From the NCBI RefSeq assembly GCF_900182745.1, contig NZ_FXTY01000002.1, positions 673,196 through 737,195 on the forward strand: a DNA stretch of 64,000 bases, read 5' to 3'. This stretch comes from Shimia sagamensis (lineage in GTDB: Bacteria > Pseudomonadota > Alphaproteobacteria > Rhodobacterales > Rhodobacteraceae). This document shows positions 53,041 to 64,000 of the stretch, in pieces. The position numbers and the translations under genes were made by a program. Position 1 is the stretch's first letter, and the number at the start of each line of letters is the position of its first letter. The notes beneath the pieces are model-generated. The model made no database searches, was not told where the DNA came from, and worked only from the letters and a program-made list of their open reading frames with translations.

Positions 53041-53168
53041 GACCGCGCCCGACGCTAGGGGGGCGCCACGCCGATAGTTGCAATGGACAATCCTCACATC
53101 CGCACACCGGTGAATTCTTGTCTGTTGTCGCAAATGCGCCCTCCTTGGGGGGAGGGTCGGGCGCGGTC
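53041..53168. repeat. Perfect 13-bp inverted repeat element
   Basis: The arms GACCGCGCCCGAC (53041-53053) and GTCGGGCGCGGTC (53156-53168) are perfect reverse complements 102 bp apart. Inside each arm a GC-rich segment (GGGGGGCGC and GCGCCCTCC) is also nearly complementary. The element fills the gap between the divergent aspS start and the pabC stop. It may be a MITE-like or REP-like element. No coding frame is seen in it. Confidence 0.5.
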
Positions 53169-53173
53169 CGGGC

Positions 53174-53818
53174 TTACAGCCCGTCCCATGCCGCAATAAT
53201 CTCGCCCCGCAAGGCATTTGTAAGCGTAATTTCTTGAGCCGACCGGACGTCAGCCACCGTCAAAACCGCCTCTTGCACCAATCCTGCATTCAACAAACTC
53301 TGCCGACAGACTCCCGGCAAACATCCGGACGCAAGCGCTGGCGTCAGCCGCGCGCCATCTGCCATGGTTAGCACCACATTTGTGATTGTGCCCTCACACA
53401 GCTCTCCACGTTCATTTAGAAACAGCCACTCTTGCACGCCGTCTGGCAGCTCCGCCCTCCAGTGGTCATACACCTCGCGCCGCGTTGTCTTGTGCCGCAA
53501 AAGCGCATCCTCGGAGCGCAACTGCTCCGGCGCAATGCGCACCGCCCACTCTTTTGCCGCCGATGGCAATGCCGCCGTGGTAATTTCAACATCCCCACCA
53601 GCCCCAAGCGTCAACCGACAGCGCAACGGCCCTTCGCTGCTCAGCGCGTTAATTGCCTCCGCAACCTTTGCCAGATCAAATTCAAACCCCAACGCCCGCG
53701 CAGACCGCTTCAGCCGCGCCAGATGCAATTCAAGCCGCGCGATCCCCTGCCCCGGTCGATAACAAAAAGTCTCAATCAGGCGGGTTCCGGTTGGAACTGG
53801 GCAAACCGTGCTTTCCAC
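53174..53818 (-). CDS. pabC: Aminotransferase class IV (PabC-like aminodeoxychorismate lyase)
   Basis: A 214-residue fold-type IV PLP enzyme: RLIETFCYRPGQGIARLELHLARLKRSA carries the N-terminal motif, EWLFLNERGELCEGTITNVV the PLP-phosphate loop, and SGCLPGVCRQSLL the C-terminal motif. It converts 4-amino-4-deoxychorismate to p-aminobenzoate for folate synthesis. It is short for the family (about 270), as in alphaproteobacterial PabC partners. The ATG at 53818 lies 43 bases inside the end of pabB, so the two are coupled. It ends at the inverted-repeat element. Confidence 0.87.
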   Translation of the reverse strand: MESTVCPVPTGTRLIETFCYRPGQGIARLELHLARLKRSARALGFEFDLAKVAEAINALSSEGPLRCRLTLGAGGDVEITTAALPSAAKEWAVRIAPEQLRSEDALLRHKTTRREVYDHWRAELPDGVQEWLFLNERGELCEGTITNVVLTMADGARLTPALASGCLPGVCRQSLLNAGLVQEAVLTVADVRSAQEITLTNALRGEIIAAWDGL

Positions 53819-54906
53819 AGCGCTTCCTCATATTCATCCGGCGCGGTGCTGTCCCAGACAACCCCACCACCCACATTCAATGTCATCTGGCCTGCCTGTG
53901 CCATCAAGGTCCGGATCGCCACACTGAACTCAGAGCGCCCATCCGGCGCCGCCCAGCCAATACCGCCGCAATAGATTTCACGCGGCCAAGGCTCCAGATC
54001 GCGCAAAATTTCCATCGCCCGCAGTTTTGGCGCCCCCGTGATGGACCCACAAGGAAACAGCGCCTTCAGGATGTCGCTGGTGCGCACGTCGTCTTGCAAC
54101 TCAGCGGCAACGGTAGAGGTCATCTGATGCACGGTTGCGTAGCTCTCAATCTCAAACAGCTTTGGCACATGCACCGATCCCGGTTTACTCACCCGGCTGA
54201 TGTCATTGCGAAGGAGATCCACGATCATCAAGTTCTCAGCCCGGTTCTTCTCATCTGTCGCCAACCAGTTACGCCGCCGCACATCCTCACGCGGGTCATC
54301 ACTTCTTGGCTGCGTGCCTTTCATGGGCCGCGTCTCAATCCGTCCCTTGTCGTCAGTCCGGAAAAACAACTCCGGCGAACGGCTCAGAATATCCGGCAAG
54401 CCGTCTTGGCGAATAAACGCGCCATGCCCCACTGCCTGCCGTGCCGCCAACGCGCCATAAAGCGCCACTGGGTCACCTTCAAACTTCGCCTCCATTGGGA
54501 AGGTCAGATTGGCCTGATAAATGTCCCCGGCCCCGATATACCCATGCACTCGGTCAAACGCCGCCCGATAGGTCGCCGCACTCCAGCGCGGCTCAAACGG
54601 ACGCAGGTCAAACGTGCCATCTCGAGGCAACGGCCCCGCCATCTCCGGCGCACGGAACACACCAAAGTTGATCAACGGCACCCGTCGCGTTTTTGGCAAT
54701 AACCGCCGCAGCTTCGGCTCCAGCACATAGCCCAACTCATAGCTGACATAACCCGCCAACCAGAACCCGGCGTCTTGCGCCTGATTGAGCACCTCAAAAG
54801 CCATGCCAACGTCACCAGGCTCGGTGATGGAAATCACGTGCTCGGGGTTCTGAAACAGCGTCGCACCGCCGTCTGGCCCATGGTCAAATCGAATCTGCAC
54901 GCCCAT
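53776..54906 (-). CDS. pabB: Aminodeoxychorismate synthase component I PabB
   Basis: The 376-residue protein has the chorismate-binding anthranilate synthase I fold: GYIGAGDIYQANLTFP, SRSPELFF, RPMKGTQPR, ENLMIVDLLRNDISRV and CGSITGAPKLRAMEI, and FSVAIRTLM near the end, all as in PabB. It makes 4-amino-4-deoxychorismate with a glutaminase (PabA/TrpG) that is not in this window. The ATG at 54906 is chosen; a GTG at 54900 has a better-placed GGGGA. A much longer frame up to 56493 is antisense to carB and rejected. PabB and PabC overlap, a common arrangement. Confidence 0.92.
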   Translation of the reverse strand: MGVQIRFDHGPDGGATLFQNPEHVISITEPGDVGMAFEVLNQAQDAGFWLAGYVSYELGYVLEPKLRRLLPKTRRVPLINFGVFRAPEMAGPLPRDGTFDLRPFEPRWSAATYRAAFDRVHGYIGAGDIYQANLTFPMEAKFEGDPVALYGALAARQAVGHGAFIRQDGLPDILSRSPELFFRTDDKGRIETRPMKGTQPRSDDPREDVRRRNWLATDEKNRAENLMIVDLLRNDISRVSKPGSVHVPKLFEIESYATVHQMTSTVAAELQDDVRTSDILKALFPCGSITGAPKLRAMEILRDLEPWPREIYCGGIGWAAPDGRSEFSVAIRTLMAQAGQMTLNVGGGVVWDSTAPDEYEEALWKARFAQFQPEPA

Positions 54907-55101
54907 TCCCCGGTCGATGTTAAATCCTTGCCTGCCATATACGTTGCATTTTATTAAAAAACAGTGGTCAATTGCGGCACTATAGGACAAATTCCCGATC
55001 CCCCTTGCGCCCGCCCTTCTGATCCGTATAACGCACGACAATTTGCGTATTTGGCGTTTCCTGCCCGCCAAGACATCGCTGCCACCAGCCCGAGGTCCAC
55101 C

Positions 55102-58431
<3,330 letters not shown>

Positions 58432-58451
58432 ACTTTCGAAACTTAGTCATT

Positions 58452-58479
58452 GAAAGGGCGGCCAACAGGCCGCCCTTTC
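58452..58479. terminator. Bidirectional intrinsic terminator after carB
   Basis: A perfect 12-bp stem GAAAGGGCGGCC/GGCCGCCCTTTC with loop AACA (58464-58467). T residues follow the plus-strand stem. It lies 20 bp after the carB stop. A short antisense frame (58443-58685) that overlaps it was rejected because its end is encoded by the stem. Confidence 0.85.
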
Positions 58480-58695
58480 TTGTAGCGCTGCTTTCGCAAT
58501 GCGATGCCCAAAAGACTCGCTTTTGGAAGTGGTTTTGCGGCGCCCTTGACCAACAGCTCCCACCGGCCGCAAGCTTGGATCAAAAACAAACCAACAATTG
58601 AGAGCAGGCCGATGACACGAATTATCCTAATTCTTGCAACCCTGATCACATTAGCCAGCCTTGCCGCCTGACGTGGCGTGTACATGTAATCGGTG

Positions 58696-59670
58696 ATGTT
58701 GATCACACACACGCCACCTCCGCAGGCCGAGGTCGCCACGCTCGCCAACTTGACGCCCCGCGCCAAGCTCTGGATGCGCGACCCGCGCCGCACCCCGGTT
58801 TGTGTTACCGCCCTTAGCAAGGACACCGCCAGCTTTACGGTTGAGGTTCTTGATTTTGAGGACAAGGGCACTCAGTGGACTTTTCCCGTTTGGCAATCAG
58901 ACAAATTTCTCTGTGACACCGAGATGCCCACATTGCCAAAGGCCAGCCAAGAGGCGCTCCAGACGGCCAGTCATCGCCTCAACCAACCGCTCCACGTTCC
59001 CACAGATGCCACCCAACGCGCCAACACCAAAGCACAGCTCACCAAACTGACGGCCCAAGCCCACGCTTGGTTGACCAACGCAGGCCACCTACGTGCCGCC
59101 GCTCAATCTCTAGAAACCTTCTCTGCCTTCACCGATCCCGACGCCCTATCGGCTTGGCTCACACACCACGACGTCCAGCACATCGAATCCGATGTCGCCA
59201 CCCAATACGTCAGCAATCCGCACGCTGGCGAAACTATCAAAGCACACCGCCTCGCCTTGGCAGACCTCGGGCTCTGCCCTTTTGAAGGCCGCATCCTACG
59301 TGACACCACCGAGATCACCGGCAACAAATCCCTGCCCCACCGCAAGCGCCACATCCTCACCCGCCTTGCATTCCTGCGCGCCGCCTTCGCTCTGCTCGGA
59401 ATGTCCCACGTCCCGCTCTACCGCGTGATCTATTCCGATACCGCACTCACTCCGCCACGCCCGAACGGGTTCACCTCCGCCACCTTTGGCCAAGAGGTTG
59501 CCCTGCGCTTCCTCAAAGCCGGTCAAGCCAAACGCCACGCCGCACTCTACTGGCAACACGTCCCCGTCACCCGCCTGTTCATGACCCACCTCGAAACCCC
59601 ACAGATGCGCGGTCTCTACGACGAACGCGAAGCCCTCCTACTCAGCGCCCCACAAGGCCCTCTCTTCTGA
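58696..59670 (+). CDS. Hypothetical protein paired with an Hsp70-type ATPase
   Basis: A 324-residue protein of unknown family, rich in Leu, Ala, His and Thr with helical character. Segments such as LPKASQEALQTASHRLNQPL, YVSNPHAGETIKAHRLALAD and AFLRAAFALLGMSHVPLYRVIYSD might be domain cores. No catalytic motif, signal peptide or membrane helix is seen. It starts at ATG 58696 (GTG three bases earlier is possible) and ends 65 bp before the Hsp70-like gene on the same strand, so they are probably co-expressed. A role as client adaptor or cochaperone is a guess. Confidence 0.7.
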   Translation: MLITHTPPPQAEVATLANLTPRAKLWMRDPRRTPVCVTALSKDTASFTVEVLDFEDKGTQWTFPVWQSDKFLCDTEMPTLPKASQEALQTASHRLNQPLHVPTDATQRANTKAQLTKLTAQAHAWLTNAGHLRAAAQSLETFSAFTDPDALSAWLTHHDVQHIESDVATQYVSNPHAGETIKAHRLALADLGLCPFEGRILRDTTEITGNKSLPHRKRHILTRLAFLRAAFALLGMSHVPLYRVIYSDTALTPPRPNGFTSATFGQEVALRFLKAGQAKRHAALYWQHVPVTRLFMTHLETPQMRGLYDEREALLLSAPQGPLF

Positions 59671-59735
59671 CCCCTTGACCACCCCGGCAACAAAATCTAA
59701 ACCCGCGCCTTCGTTTCATTGGCGGAGACCGCACC

Positions 59736-60980
59736 ATGCACACCCACACCCTTGGCATCGACTTTGGCACCTCCAACTCCGCCGCAGGTGTGGCCGTCAA
59801 TGGCACCCCGCACCTGATGACCTTCGCGCATGGTGAAACCACCCTGCCGACCACGTTCTTCTTTGACTTCGACAGCCGCAAAACCCTGCTCGGCACCCCG
59901 GCGAACCAAGCGCTTCTGGACGGCATCGAAGGCCGCTTCATGCGCGCCCTCAAACGGGTGCTTGGCACCACGCTGATGCATGAAAAACGCCAGGTCCTGA
60001 ACGAGCGCGTGACGTTCGTGGACATCATCGCCCGCTTCCTGCGCCACATCAAAACCACCGCCGAAACCCAAACCGGCCTGACCTTTGACCACGCCCTCTC
60101 CGGCCGTCCGGTGGTCTTTCACGGCGCAGACGATCCGCGCGAGGCGCAAGCCGAAGCTGACCTGCGCGCCTGCTACCTCGCGGCTGGCTTCAAAGACGTG
60201 ACCTTCATGGCCGAACCCGAGGCCGCCGCCATCGCCAATGGCGCGCTGGAGCAGCCCGGCCAGCTGGGCCTGATCATCGACATCGGCGGCGGCACCTCCG
60301 ACTTCACGCTCTTCCGCACCACCGACGCGGGCATCGACACACTCGCCAACCACGGCGTGCGCATCGGCGGCACCGACTTTGACCGCGCCATCAGCATCGA
60401 CCGCGTCATGCCGCTGTTGGGCCGCGGCACCGAGCTGCGCAACCAGTTTGGCAGCGGCACCCACACCGCCCCGGCGGCGATCTTCAACGACCTCGCCACC
60501 TGGGAGAAAATTCCGTTTCTGTACACCGCGCAAACCCGCCGTGCCGTGGACGACATGCTGCGGCAGGCCGAAGCGCCTGAGCAAATCGCCCGCCTCGCCG
60601 AGGTGCTGCGCGACGAGCTTGGCCACGACATCGCCTTTGCCGTGGAGGCCGGCAAAGTCTCCGCCAGCAAGGCCACCGCCAATCCCAAAATCGACCTCTC
60701 CGTGCTGGATGCCAGCCTGACCCCCGCCCTGCCCGCCGACCTGCTCCCAGACATCCTCGCCGGCCAAGCTGCCAAGCTCGATCAGGCCATGGTCGACATT
60801 CTGACCGACACAGGCACCGCCGCGCAGGACGTCACCCAAGTGATCTACGTCGGCGGTTCCAGCCTATTGTCGGTGGTGCAAGACACCGCCAAAGCGCGCT
60901 TTCCGCAGGCCGCGCACAAAGTGTCTGAGGTCTTCACAGCCGTCGCCGACGGTTTGGCGATTGCGGCAGAGCGGAGTTAA
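59736..60980 (+). CDS. Hsp70-family ATPase without substrate-binding domain
   Basis: A 414-residue Hsp70-like protein of the YegD type. It keeps the actin-fold ATPase motifs: LGIDFGTSNSAAGVAV (phosphate 1), LIIDIGGGTSDFTLF (phosphate 2), and VIYVGGSSLLSVVQ (adenosine motif), and FMAEPEAAAIANGALE. It ends soon after the adenosine motif, so the substrate-binding and lid domains of DnaK are absent. YegD-like proteins have no settled function. The start ATG at 59736 has GGAGACC upstream. It is linked to the unknown gene before it and followed by a hairpin cluster and the viperin gene. Confidence 0.9.
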   Translation: MHTHTLGIDFGTSNSAAGVAVNGTPHLMTFAHGETTLPTTFFFDFDSRKTLLGTPANQALLDGIEGRFMRALKRVLGTTLMHEKRQVLNERVTFVDIIARFLRHIKTTAETQTGLTFDHALSGRPVVFHGADDPREAQAEADLRACYLAAGFKDVTFMAEPEAAAIANGALEQPGQLGLIIDIGGGTSDFTLFRTTDAGIDTLANHGVRIGGTDFDRAISIDRVMPLLGRGTELRNQFGSGTHTAPAAIFNDLATWEKIPFLYTAQTRRAVDDMLRQAEAPEQIARLAEVLRDELGHDIAFAVEAGKVSASKATANPKIDLSVLDASLTPALPADLLPDILAGQAAKLDQAMVDILTDTGTAAQDVTQVIYVGGSSLLSVVQDTAKARFPQAAHKVSEVFTAVADGLAIAAERS

Positions 60981-60996
60981 CTTCCTAACTACTTAA

Positions 60997-61107
60997 TGCT
61001 CAGCAATGCTGAGCAGCGCCCGAACCGCCTCGTCGCACCAAAGGTGCGCCAAATCATAAATCGGCACGCCTCCGGCGTGACGGGGCGGGCGCTTCGCTTC
61101 CTGCCCC
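60997..61107. repeat. Run of four hairpins between the Hsp70-like and viperin genes
   Basis: Four stem-loops follow each other: TGCTCAGCA/TGCTGAGCA (60997-61015), CGCACC/GGTGCG (61034-61048), CACGCC/GGCGTG (61065-61079) and GGGGCGGG/CCTGCCCC (61082-61107, one wobble). There is no T-run, so only the first could act as a terminator. It could be a structured RNA, a BIME-like repeat or a border of an inserted segment. Confidence 0.5.
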
Positions 61108-61224
61108 TCGAACCCAAACAGACTGTTTCTCAGCCTTGCATTGGACAATACAAATAACTCCCTAAGTAGAACACACCTAGTCATCATACCCTTTAAGCTG
61201 TTCTATTTGAGAGTGATTGAAATA

Positions 61225-62175
61225 GTGACCTACCATTATTCATGTTCCGCGCCGCGAGCACCTGCATCATCAAGACCATCAATTGACTTGGATGAACTGG
61301 TTATCAATTGGCACGTCAACGAGGCGTGTAACTACAGGTGCAACTATTGCTACGCCAAATGGACGGACCAACGAAACTTCCGAGATCTTGCTCTGGACGG
61401 TGACAAAACCACAGCGTTGCTTGCGGAGTTGTGGCAATACTTCAATCCATCAAACAAAGACAACGCGCTTCGGTCGGAGTTAAACTGGAAAAGCGTTCGC
61501 CTAAACTTTGCTGGTGGAGAACCGCTGCTCAATACCGACGCACTACACCGCGCAATGCGGATCGCACATGCACTCGGTTTCAATGTCTCGATTATCACAA
61601 ACGGCAGTCGCCTAAATGATGCGACACTCCTAAAAATCGCGCCTTACCTTCAGTGGTTGGGGCTAAGCGTGGATGCAATCGACGCGACCACAAATACCAA
61701 AATCGGCCGGATAGATCGTCGCAACCAACTTTTGAATCTGAAAGAGCTTGTGTCCAGCATCAACAAGGCGCGCAGCCTTTCGCCAACAATGAAACTAAAG
61801 ATCAACACCGTCGTGAGCGATGCCAACGAGACAGCTGACTTAAGCCCACTAATTGCAGAATTTAAGCCGGAAAAGTGGAAAGTTCTACGCGTCCTTCCAA
61901 TGGTATCCAATTCAGGAACCGTGTCGGACAAAAGCTTTACTCGATTTGTCGATCGTCACGCGGGCTTCCAATCAATTATGCAGGCTGAGGACAATTTCGA
62001 CATGTTGGGGACCTATCTTATGATCGACCCAAAGGGCCGCTTTTTCCAAAACCACACCCGAGCCAAAGAAGCAGGCTACGATTATAGCGCCCCAATTCTT
62101 GACACCGGCGCCAAAAACGCGCTCGAAAGCATTGGCTTTTCCGCATTTGGGTTTGCCCAGCGGTATCAGCATTGA
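61225..62175 (+). CDS. Prokaryotic viperin (antiviral radical-SAM ddh-nucleotide synthase)
   Basis: A radical-SAM protein that I match to prokaryotic viperins (pVip), which turn CTP, GTP or UTP into 3'-deoxy-3',4'-didehydro nucleotides that stop phage RNA synthesis. Visible features: the cluster motif CNYRCNYC (C35, C39, C42, in NWHVNEACNYRCNYCYAKW), the SAM-binding LNFAGGEPLL, the viperin blocks GLSVDAIDATTNTKIGR, LKINTVV and KPEKWKVLRVLP, and the C-terminus YLMIDPKGRFFQN then PILDTGAKNALESIGF, which parallel human viperin. The start is uncertain: GTG 61225, GTG 61213 or TTG 61141. It is a single gene, AT-richer than its neighbours; no nucleotide kinase partner is adjacent. Confidence 0.88.
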   Translation: MTYHYSCSAPRAPASSRPSIDLDELVINWHVNEACNYRCNYCYAKWTDQRNFRDLALDGDKTTALLAELWQYFNPSNKDNALRSELNWKSVRLNFAGGEPLLNTDALHRAMRIAHALGFNVSIITNGSRLNDATLLKIAPYLQWLGLSVDAIDATTNTKIGRIDRRNQLLNLKELVSSINKARSLSPTMKLKINTVVSDANETADLSPLIAEFKPEKWKVLRVLPMVSNSGTVSDKSFTRFVDRHAGFQSIMQAEDNFDMLGTYLMIDPKGRFFQNHTRAKEAGYDYSAPILDTGAKNALESIGFSAFGFAQRYQH

Positions 62176-62307
62176 CACAATGCATGTTCGAAAGTCGCCC
62201 GATTTGGCAAACACACATGCGCTTTCCTGTTCTGCCGTTTCCACATTTTGAAAACCTTGACGACCCATCCCCCCACCGCCCGCTGTTGCGCTCTCCCCCA
62301 ATGCAAC

Positions 62308-62340
62308 AAAAACAGGCCCCGACTCACCGAGTCGGGGCCT
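62308..62340 (-). terminator. Intrinsic terminator of the acyl-CoA dehydrogenase gene
   Basis: A perfect 12-bp stem AGGCCCCGACTC/GAGTCGGGGCCT with loop ACC is followed on the minus strand by GTTTTTGTTG (A residues at 62308-62312 on the plus strand). It lies 57 bp after the stop of the minus-strand gene. Confidence 0.87.
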
Positions 62341-62396
62341 CAAAACACGCACCTCCGCAAAACAGTCGCGATACAGACGTTTTACCGACGTGAAAA

Positions 62397-63626
62397 TCAG
62401 ACCTTTTCTTGCGTATATTGGCGCAGCTCTTTGCGGGCCACTTGGCGGCGATGCACCGCGTCCGGACCATCCGCAAGACGCAACGTGCGCACATGTGTCC
62501 ATGCCTGCGCCAGCGGGGTGTCCTGCGAAATACCGGTGCCGCCAAACATCTGCACCGCCTCGTCGATCACCTTCAGCGCCACATTGGGCGCCACCACTTT
62601 GATCTGGCTGATCCACGGCGCGGCCGCCCGCGCGTCACCCTGATCCATGATCCAGGCGGTCTTCAGGCACAGCAGCCGCGCCTGCTCAATTTCCATGCGG
62701 CACTCGGCAATGATGTCGTAGTTCGCGCCCAGATGCGCCAGCTTCTTGCCAAAGGCCTCCCGGCTCAGCGCGCGTTTGCACATCTGTTCCAGCGCCGCCT
62801 CAGCCTGCCCGATCGCCCGCATACAATGGTGGATGCGCCCCGGCCCAAGCCGCCCCTGCGCAATCTCAAAGCCACGCCCCTCGCCCAGCAAAATACTGTC
62901 CGCTGGCACCCGTACATTGCTAAACTTCAGATGCATATGCCCATGCGGCGCGTCATCCTGACCATAGACCATCATGGGGCGCAAAATCTCGATGCCCTCC
63001 GCCGCCGCAGGCACCACAATCATCGACTGACGCTTGTGTACTGGCAACTCGTCTCCGCCGGTTTTCACCATCACGATATAGACTTTGCAGCGCGGGTCCC
63101 CAGCCCCAGAAGCCCAATATTTCTCGCCATTTAGCACGTAATCGTCGCCGTCCCGCACACAGGACATCTCGACATTGGTCGCATCCGAGCTGGCCACATC
63201 CGGCTCCGTCATCAGATAGGCGGAACGGATGTCGCCATTCAGAAGCGGCTTCAACCACTCTTCTTTCATGGCGTTGCTGCCATAGCGTTCAAACACCTCC
63301 ATATTGCCGGTGTCCGGCGCGGAACAGTTGAACACTTCCGCCCCCAAAGGTGTCTTGCCCATCTGCTCTGCAAAGAAGGCATATTCCACAGTGGAAAGCC
63401 CAAACCCCTTATCGGAATCGGTCAACCAGAAGTTCCAGAGCCCCCGCTCTTTGGCCGTGGCTTTCAGCCCTTCAAGGATCTCCGCTTGGCGTTTGGTATA
63501 GGTCCAGCGGTCCTCTTTGCCGATCTCCGCATGGTATTCATCCTCCAGAGGCATCACCTCTTCACGGATCATCTCCTTGACCTGCGCCAACAGCTTTTCG
63601 TTTTCAGGTCGCATTCCCAGAAACAT
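62397..63626 (-). CDS. Acyl-CoA dehydrogenase family protein
   Basis: A 409-residue FAD-dependent acyl-CoA dehydrogenase, of the long-chain type with ACAD10/11-like text: [78 protein letters not shown] and [20 protein letters not shown] near the end, with [22 protein letters not shown] as the tail. It acts in beta-oxidation or a related degradation. The ATG at 63626 follows GAGAGGAG; the frame is open to 63686. It is not next to other acyl-CoA genes, and a terminator follows it. Confidence 0.92.
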   Translation of the reverse strand: MFLGMRPENEKLLAQVKEMIREEVMPLEDEYHAEIGKEDRWTYTKRQAEILEGLKATAKERGLWNFWLTDSDKGFGLSTVEYAFFAEQMGKTPLGAEVFNCSAPDTGNMEVFERYGSNAMKEEWLKPLLNGDIRSAYLMTEPDVASSDATNVEMSCVRDGDDYVLNGEKYWASGAGDPRCKVYIVMVKTGGDELPVHKRQSMIVVPAAAEGIEILRPMMVYGQDDAPHGHMHLKFSNVRVPADSILLGEGRGFEIAQGRLGPGRIHHCMRAIGQAEAALEQMCKRALSREAFGKKLAHLGANYDIIAECRMEIEQARLLCLKTAWIMDQGDARAAAPWISQIKVVAPNVALKVIDEAVQMFGGTGISQDTPLAQAWTHVRTLRLADGPDAVHRRQVARKELRQYTQEKV

Positions 63627-63847
63627 CGCCCAACTCCTCTCCAACTCTTTGCCCCACCATGTCGCGCAGGCGTGGCTCTTGTCCACGAAAGGGATTGAAA
63701 ATGACGCAGGGTCCTAAAAATCAGGGGTTAGCGAAGTCCTAAAAACTTCCGAAAATTTTTCTGCATTTTTGGGCAAATTTTTTCTACCAAAAATGCATTT
63801 CGGGTCTTGCGCCTGACCGCGCTGCTAAGTAAACCCTGCCTCACAGT

Positions 63848-63922
63848 TGGGGTGTAGCCAAGTGGTAAGGCACCAGTTTTTGGTACTGCGCATCGTAGGT
63901 TCGAATCCTACCACCCCAGCCA
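63848..63922 (+). tRNA. tRNA-Gln (anticodon TTG)
   Basis: A 75-base cloverleaf: acceptor arms TGGGGTG and CACCCCA, D-arm GCC-AAGTGGTAA-GGC, anticodon loop TTTTGGT (anticodon UUG, glutamine), T-arm GTAGG-TTCGAATC-CTAC, discriminator G and an encoded CCA. The anticodon stem is CCAGT/ACTGC and has a C-C mismatch at 27-43. The reading is on the plus strand, 221 bp upstream of the acyl-CoA dehydrogenase start (divergent). Confidence 0.93.
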
Positions 63923-63975
63923 CTTATCTGAACATCAGTGTTTATTGACCTATCGGTCCCTCCAGGCATCAAAAA

Positions 63976-63993
63976 TGCCCCTAAAAGTGCCCC
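63976..63993. repeat. Short direct repeats TGCCCC after the tRNA
   Basis: Two TGCCCC repeats (63976-63981 and 63988-63993) occur 12 bases apart, 54 bp after the tRNA 3' end and at the very edge of the window. Such repeats resemble the arm-type sites near tyrosine integrases at tRNA attachment sites. No integrase is visible in the window. Confidence 0.35.
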
Positions 63994-64000
63994 CGTTTTT

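Noticed and set aside
58443..58685. Minus-strand 80-codon frame with a hydrophobic segment
   Set aside because: Its last residues are encoded by the carB terminator stem and there is no ribosome-binding site; a helix-like peptide is possible but not supported.
59697..60839. Minus-strand 380-codon frame within the Hsp70-like gene
   Set aside because: Antisense to a recognised Hsp70 ATPase; mirror frame only.

Overview
The window reads as chromosomal DNA of a marine alphaproteobacterium of the Rhodobacterales (Roseobacter group). This is inferred from gene content: an aerobic (CobG/CobF type) cobalamin operon, GcrA, a perfect CtrA-type box, an orphan LuxI, a TRAP transporter, tandem DUF6455-like proteins, DUF1467 and DUF1330 proteins, and high-GC coding DNA. 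No species can be named from sequence alone.

Region 1 (1-10377) is an aerobic corrin-ring operon, cobN(partial)-G-H-I-J-[K antisense]-L-E-M-B-A-F. Most genes overlap by 1-4 bases. Together they cover uroporphyrinogen III to hydrogenobyrinic acid a,c-diamide, with CobN as the large cobaltochelatase subunit. Region 2 (10374-19300) is a catabolic island on the minus strand: an N-formylglutamate-amidohydrolase-like protein, the TRAP small, large and binding subunits, a PuuA-like glutamine synthetase homologue, an aldehyde dehydrogenase and an Fe-type alcohol dehydrogenase, with a divergent RpiR-type regulator. The set fits a gamma-glutamylated amino-alcohol pathway; this is inference. Region 3 (19418-24512) is a signalling island: a CtrA box, a response regulator with a degenerate GGDEF-like end, an orphan AHL synthase, a small unknown protein, and a separate histidine kinase, Hpt protein and single-domain receiver.

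Region 4 (24699-38951) mixes metabolism and housekeeping: a crotonase, a two-subunit molybdenum hydroxylase, an outer-membrane-like protein, a GapB-like GAPDH with a tiny membrane protein behind a strong hairpin, an ABC-2 permease, gcrA behind a terminator-like leader hairpin, a prephenate dehydrogenase, an MFS exporter, AsmA and RimO. Region 5 (38959-43207) is accessory in flavour: an AT-richer unknown gene, a nested palindromic element, DUF1330, four tandem cysteine-rich small paralogues, an IMPACT protein, an M48 lipoprotein and small proteins. Region 6 (43298-58431) holds a deacetylase homologue, a nitroreductase, a CysZ-like protein, a methylmalonyl-CoA epimerase, a response regulator, a GNAT, a DUF1501/DUF1800 pair, aspS, pabC/pabB and carB.

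Region 7 (58696-64000) has an unknown protein paired with an Hsp70-type ATPase, a run of four hairpins, a radical-SAM protein that I recognise as a prokaryotic viperin (antiviral ddh-nucleotide synthase), an acyl-CoA dehydrogenase and a tRNA-Gln. The tRNA is followed by short direct repeats that may mark the start of an integrated element beyond the window. The viperin homologue is the clearest defence gene. The phosphorelay/LuxI island and the gamma-glutamyl island are the best candidates for incompletely described systems.
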